Assembly: GCA_947477565.1 (NCBI GenBank)
Contig: CANJUR010000021.1
Span: 1 to 61,273, forward strand
Direction: 5' to 3'
Length of the DNA: 61,273 bases
Source: Deltaproteobacteria bacterium
Lineage (GTDB): Bacteria > Myxococcota_A > Polyangia > Polyangiales > Ga0077539
Made by a program: the position numbers and the translations under genes. Shown in pieces: positions 61,013 through 61,273 of the stretch. Positions within the stretch are counted from its first letter, which is position 1. Each line of letters starts with the position of its first letter. The notes beneath the pieces are model-generated. The model saw only the letters and a list, made by a program, of their open reading frames with translations. It searched no databases and was not told the DNA's origin.

Positions 61013-61273
61013 ATGTCCTCTTCGACCGCGCACGAGTCGGTGCTTCTCTGGTTGCGCGATGATCCGTCGTGGCTGTGCGCGCTGCTCAAACTCACCGGCC
61101 ACGCGCCGTGCTCGGCCACGCTCGCGGTGCAGGACTCCGCGCTGCGTGAGGCCTTCCCTCTGGAGGTGACGCCAGACCTGGTGCTGCGCGACGGGGCGCG
61201 CTGGATGGTGGTGGAGATTCAACGGCGGCGTGATCCGGAGAAGGCGCGGCGGTGGCCGCTGGCGATGGCCGCG
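61013..61273 (+). CDS. Partial gene, PD-(D/E)XK nuclease-like
   Basis: An open frame of 87 codons that runs off the window end. PDLVLRDGARWMVVEIQ near residue 60 has the D-(x)n-E-x-Q arrangement of PD-(D/E)XK nuclease-fold proteins related to the Rpn/transposase-like group. The N-terminus (LLWLRDDPSWLCALLKLTGH) is helical. The rest, including any further catalytic residue, is outside the window. It is on the pyrH strand, 162 bases downstream. Confidence 0.5.
   Translation, partial: MSSSTAHESVLLWLRDDPSWLCALLKLTGHAPCSATLAVQDSALREAFPLEVTPDLVLRDGARWMVVEIQRRRDPEKARRWPLAMAA

Overview
The window is very GC-rich and dense in secreted lipoproteins whose lipobox cysteine is followed by Asp/Gly/Val-rich linkers (DAGxD, DTGAVDTG, TDTGPRD). 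It also carries c-type cytochrome-like proteins, DUF1501, CHRD, MopE/kelch-type and DUF4331 proteins. This points to a Myxococcota (Polyangia, Sandaracinaceae-like) chromosome. The taxonomy is inferred from style and gene content, since there is no rRNA in the window. No tRNA, rRNA, CRISPR array or intact insertion sequence was seen.

Layout. 1-613 is a gene-free stretch with two inverted copies of a dispersed repeat. 614-3875 (-) is a two-gene set: a CehA/McbA-type PHP lipoprotein and a PHB-depolymerase-like esterase. 4475-7088 holds an MDR oxidoreductase, a CHRD lipoprotein and a Dabb protein. 7089-7576 contains a 73+73 bp perfect inverted repeat between convergent genes. 7577-11164 encodes a secreted unknown and a leukotriene-A4-hydrolase-like M1 aminopeptidase. 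11308-17191 is a tight four-gene operon (DUF1549/DUF1588-like protein, small lipoprotein, Tat-exported DUF1501 protein, propeller plus cytochrome lipoprotein). 17208-21528 has a Cys-rich lipoprotein, a TonB-like protein, a Syd protein and two exported proteins. 21557-25371 (-) is a beta-oxidation pair: an MFE-2-like protein with two SCP2 domains and an SCP-x-type thiolase, behind a palindromic operator.

25474-33687 contains a kelch lipoprotein, a frameshifted hydrolase pseudogene, cyclophilin, tgt, an ElaA-type GNAT, an L,D-transpeptidase, a RimL-type GNAT and a DUF429 protein. 33898-40775 has an FKBP lipoprotein, an ABC-F ATPase, a large propeller/di-heme lipoprotein and a PabB-like enzyme. 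41159-44910 has an MscS-cyclic-nucleotide-binding fusion and a MacB-like ABC pair. 45146-45856 is a small DNA-binding-like gene followed at once by three identical 14-bp palindromes at an exact 22-bp period. A deleted copy of this gene/palindrome unit lies at 58341-58449.

46076-54172 has a divergent BtuF-like binding protein and a same-strand run: HupE/UreJ membrane protein, two lipoproteins, DUF4331 protein, TPR lipoprotein and a heme-motif lipoprotein. This run is the strongest multi-gene candidate for an undescribed envelope system, with the 11308-17191 operon second. 54190-58096 is a MATE/TetR operon divergent from a cytochrome c plus copper type II monooxygenase fusion. 58563-61273 ends with a saccharopine-dehydrogenase-like enzyme, pyrH and a truncated PD-(D/E)XK-like gene.

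Recurring themes are exported electron-transfer proteins, lipoproteins with tandem-repeat linkers that look length-variable, decayed genes in the intergenic gaps, and 21-22 bp periodic DNA arrays.
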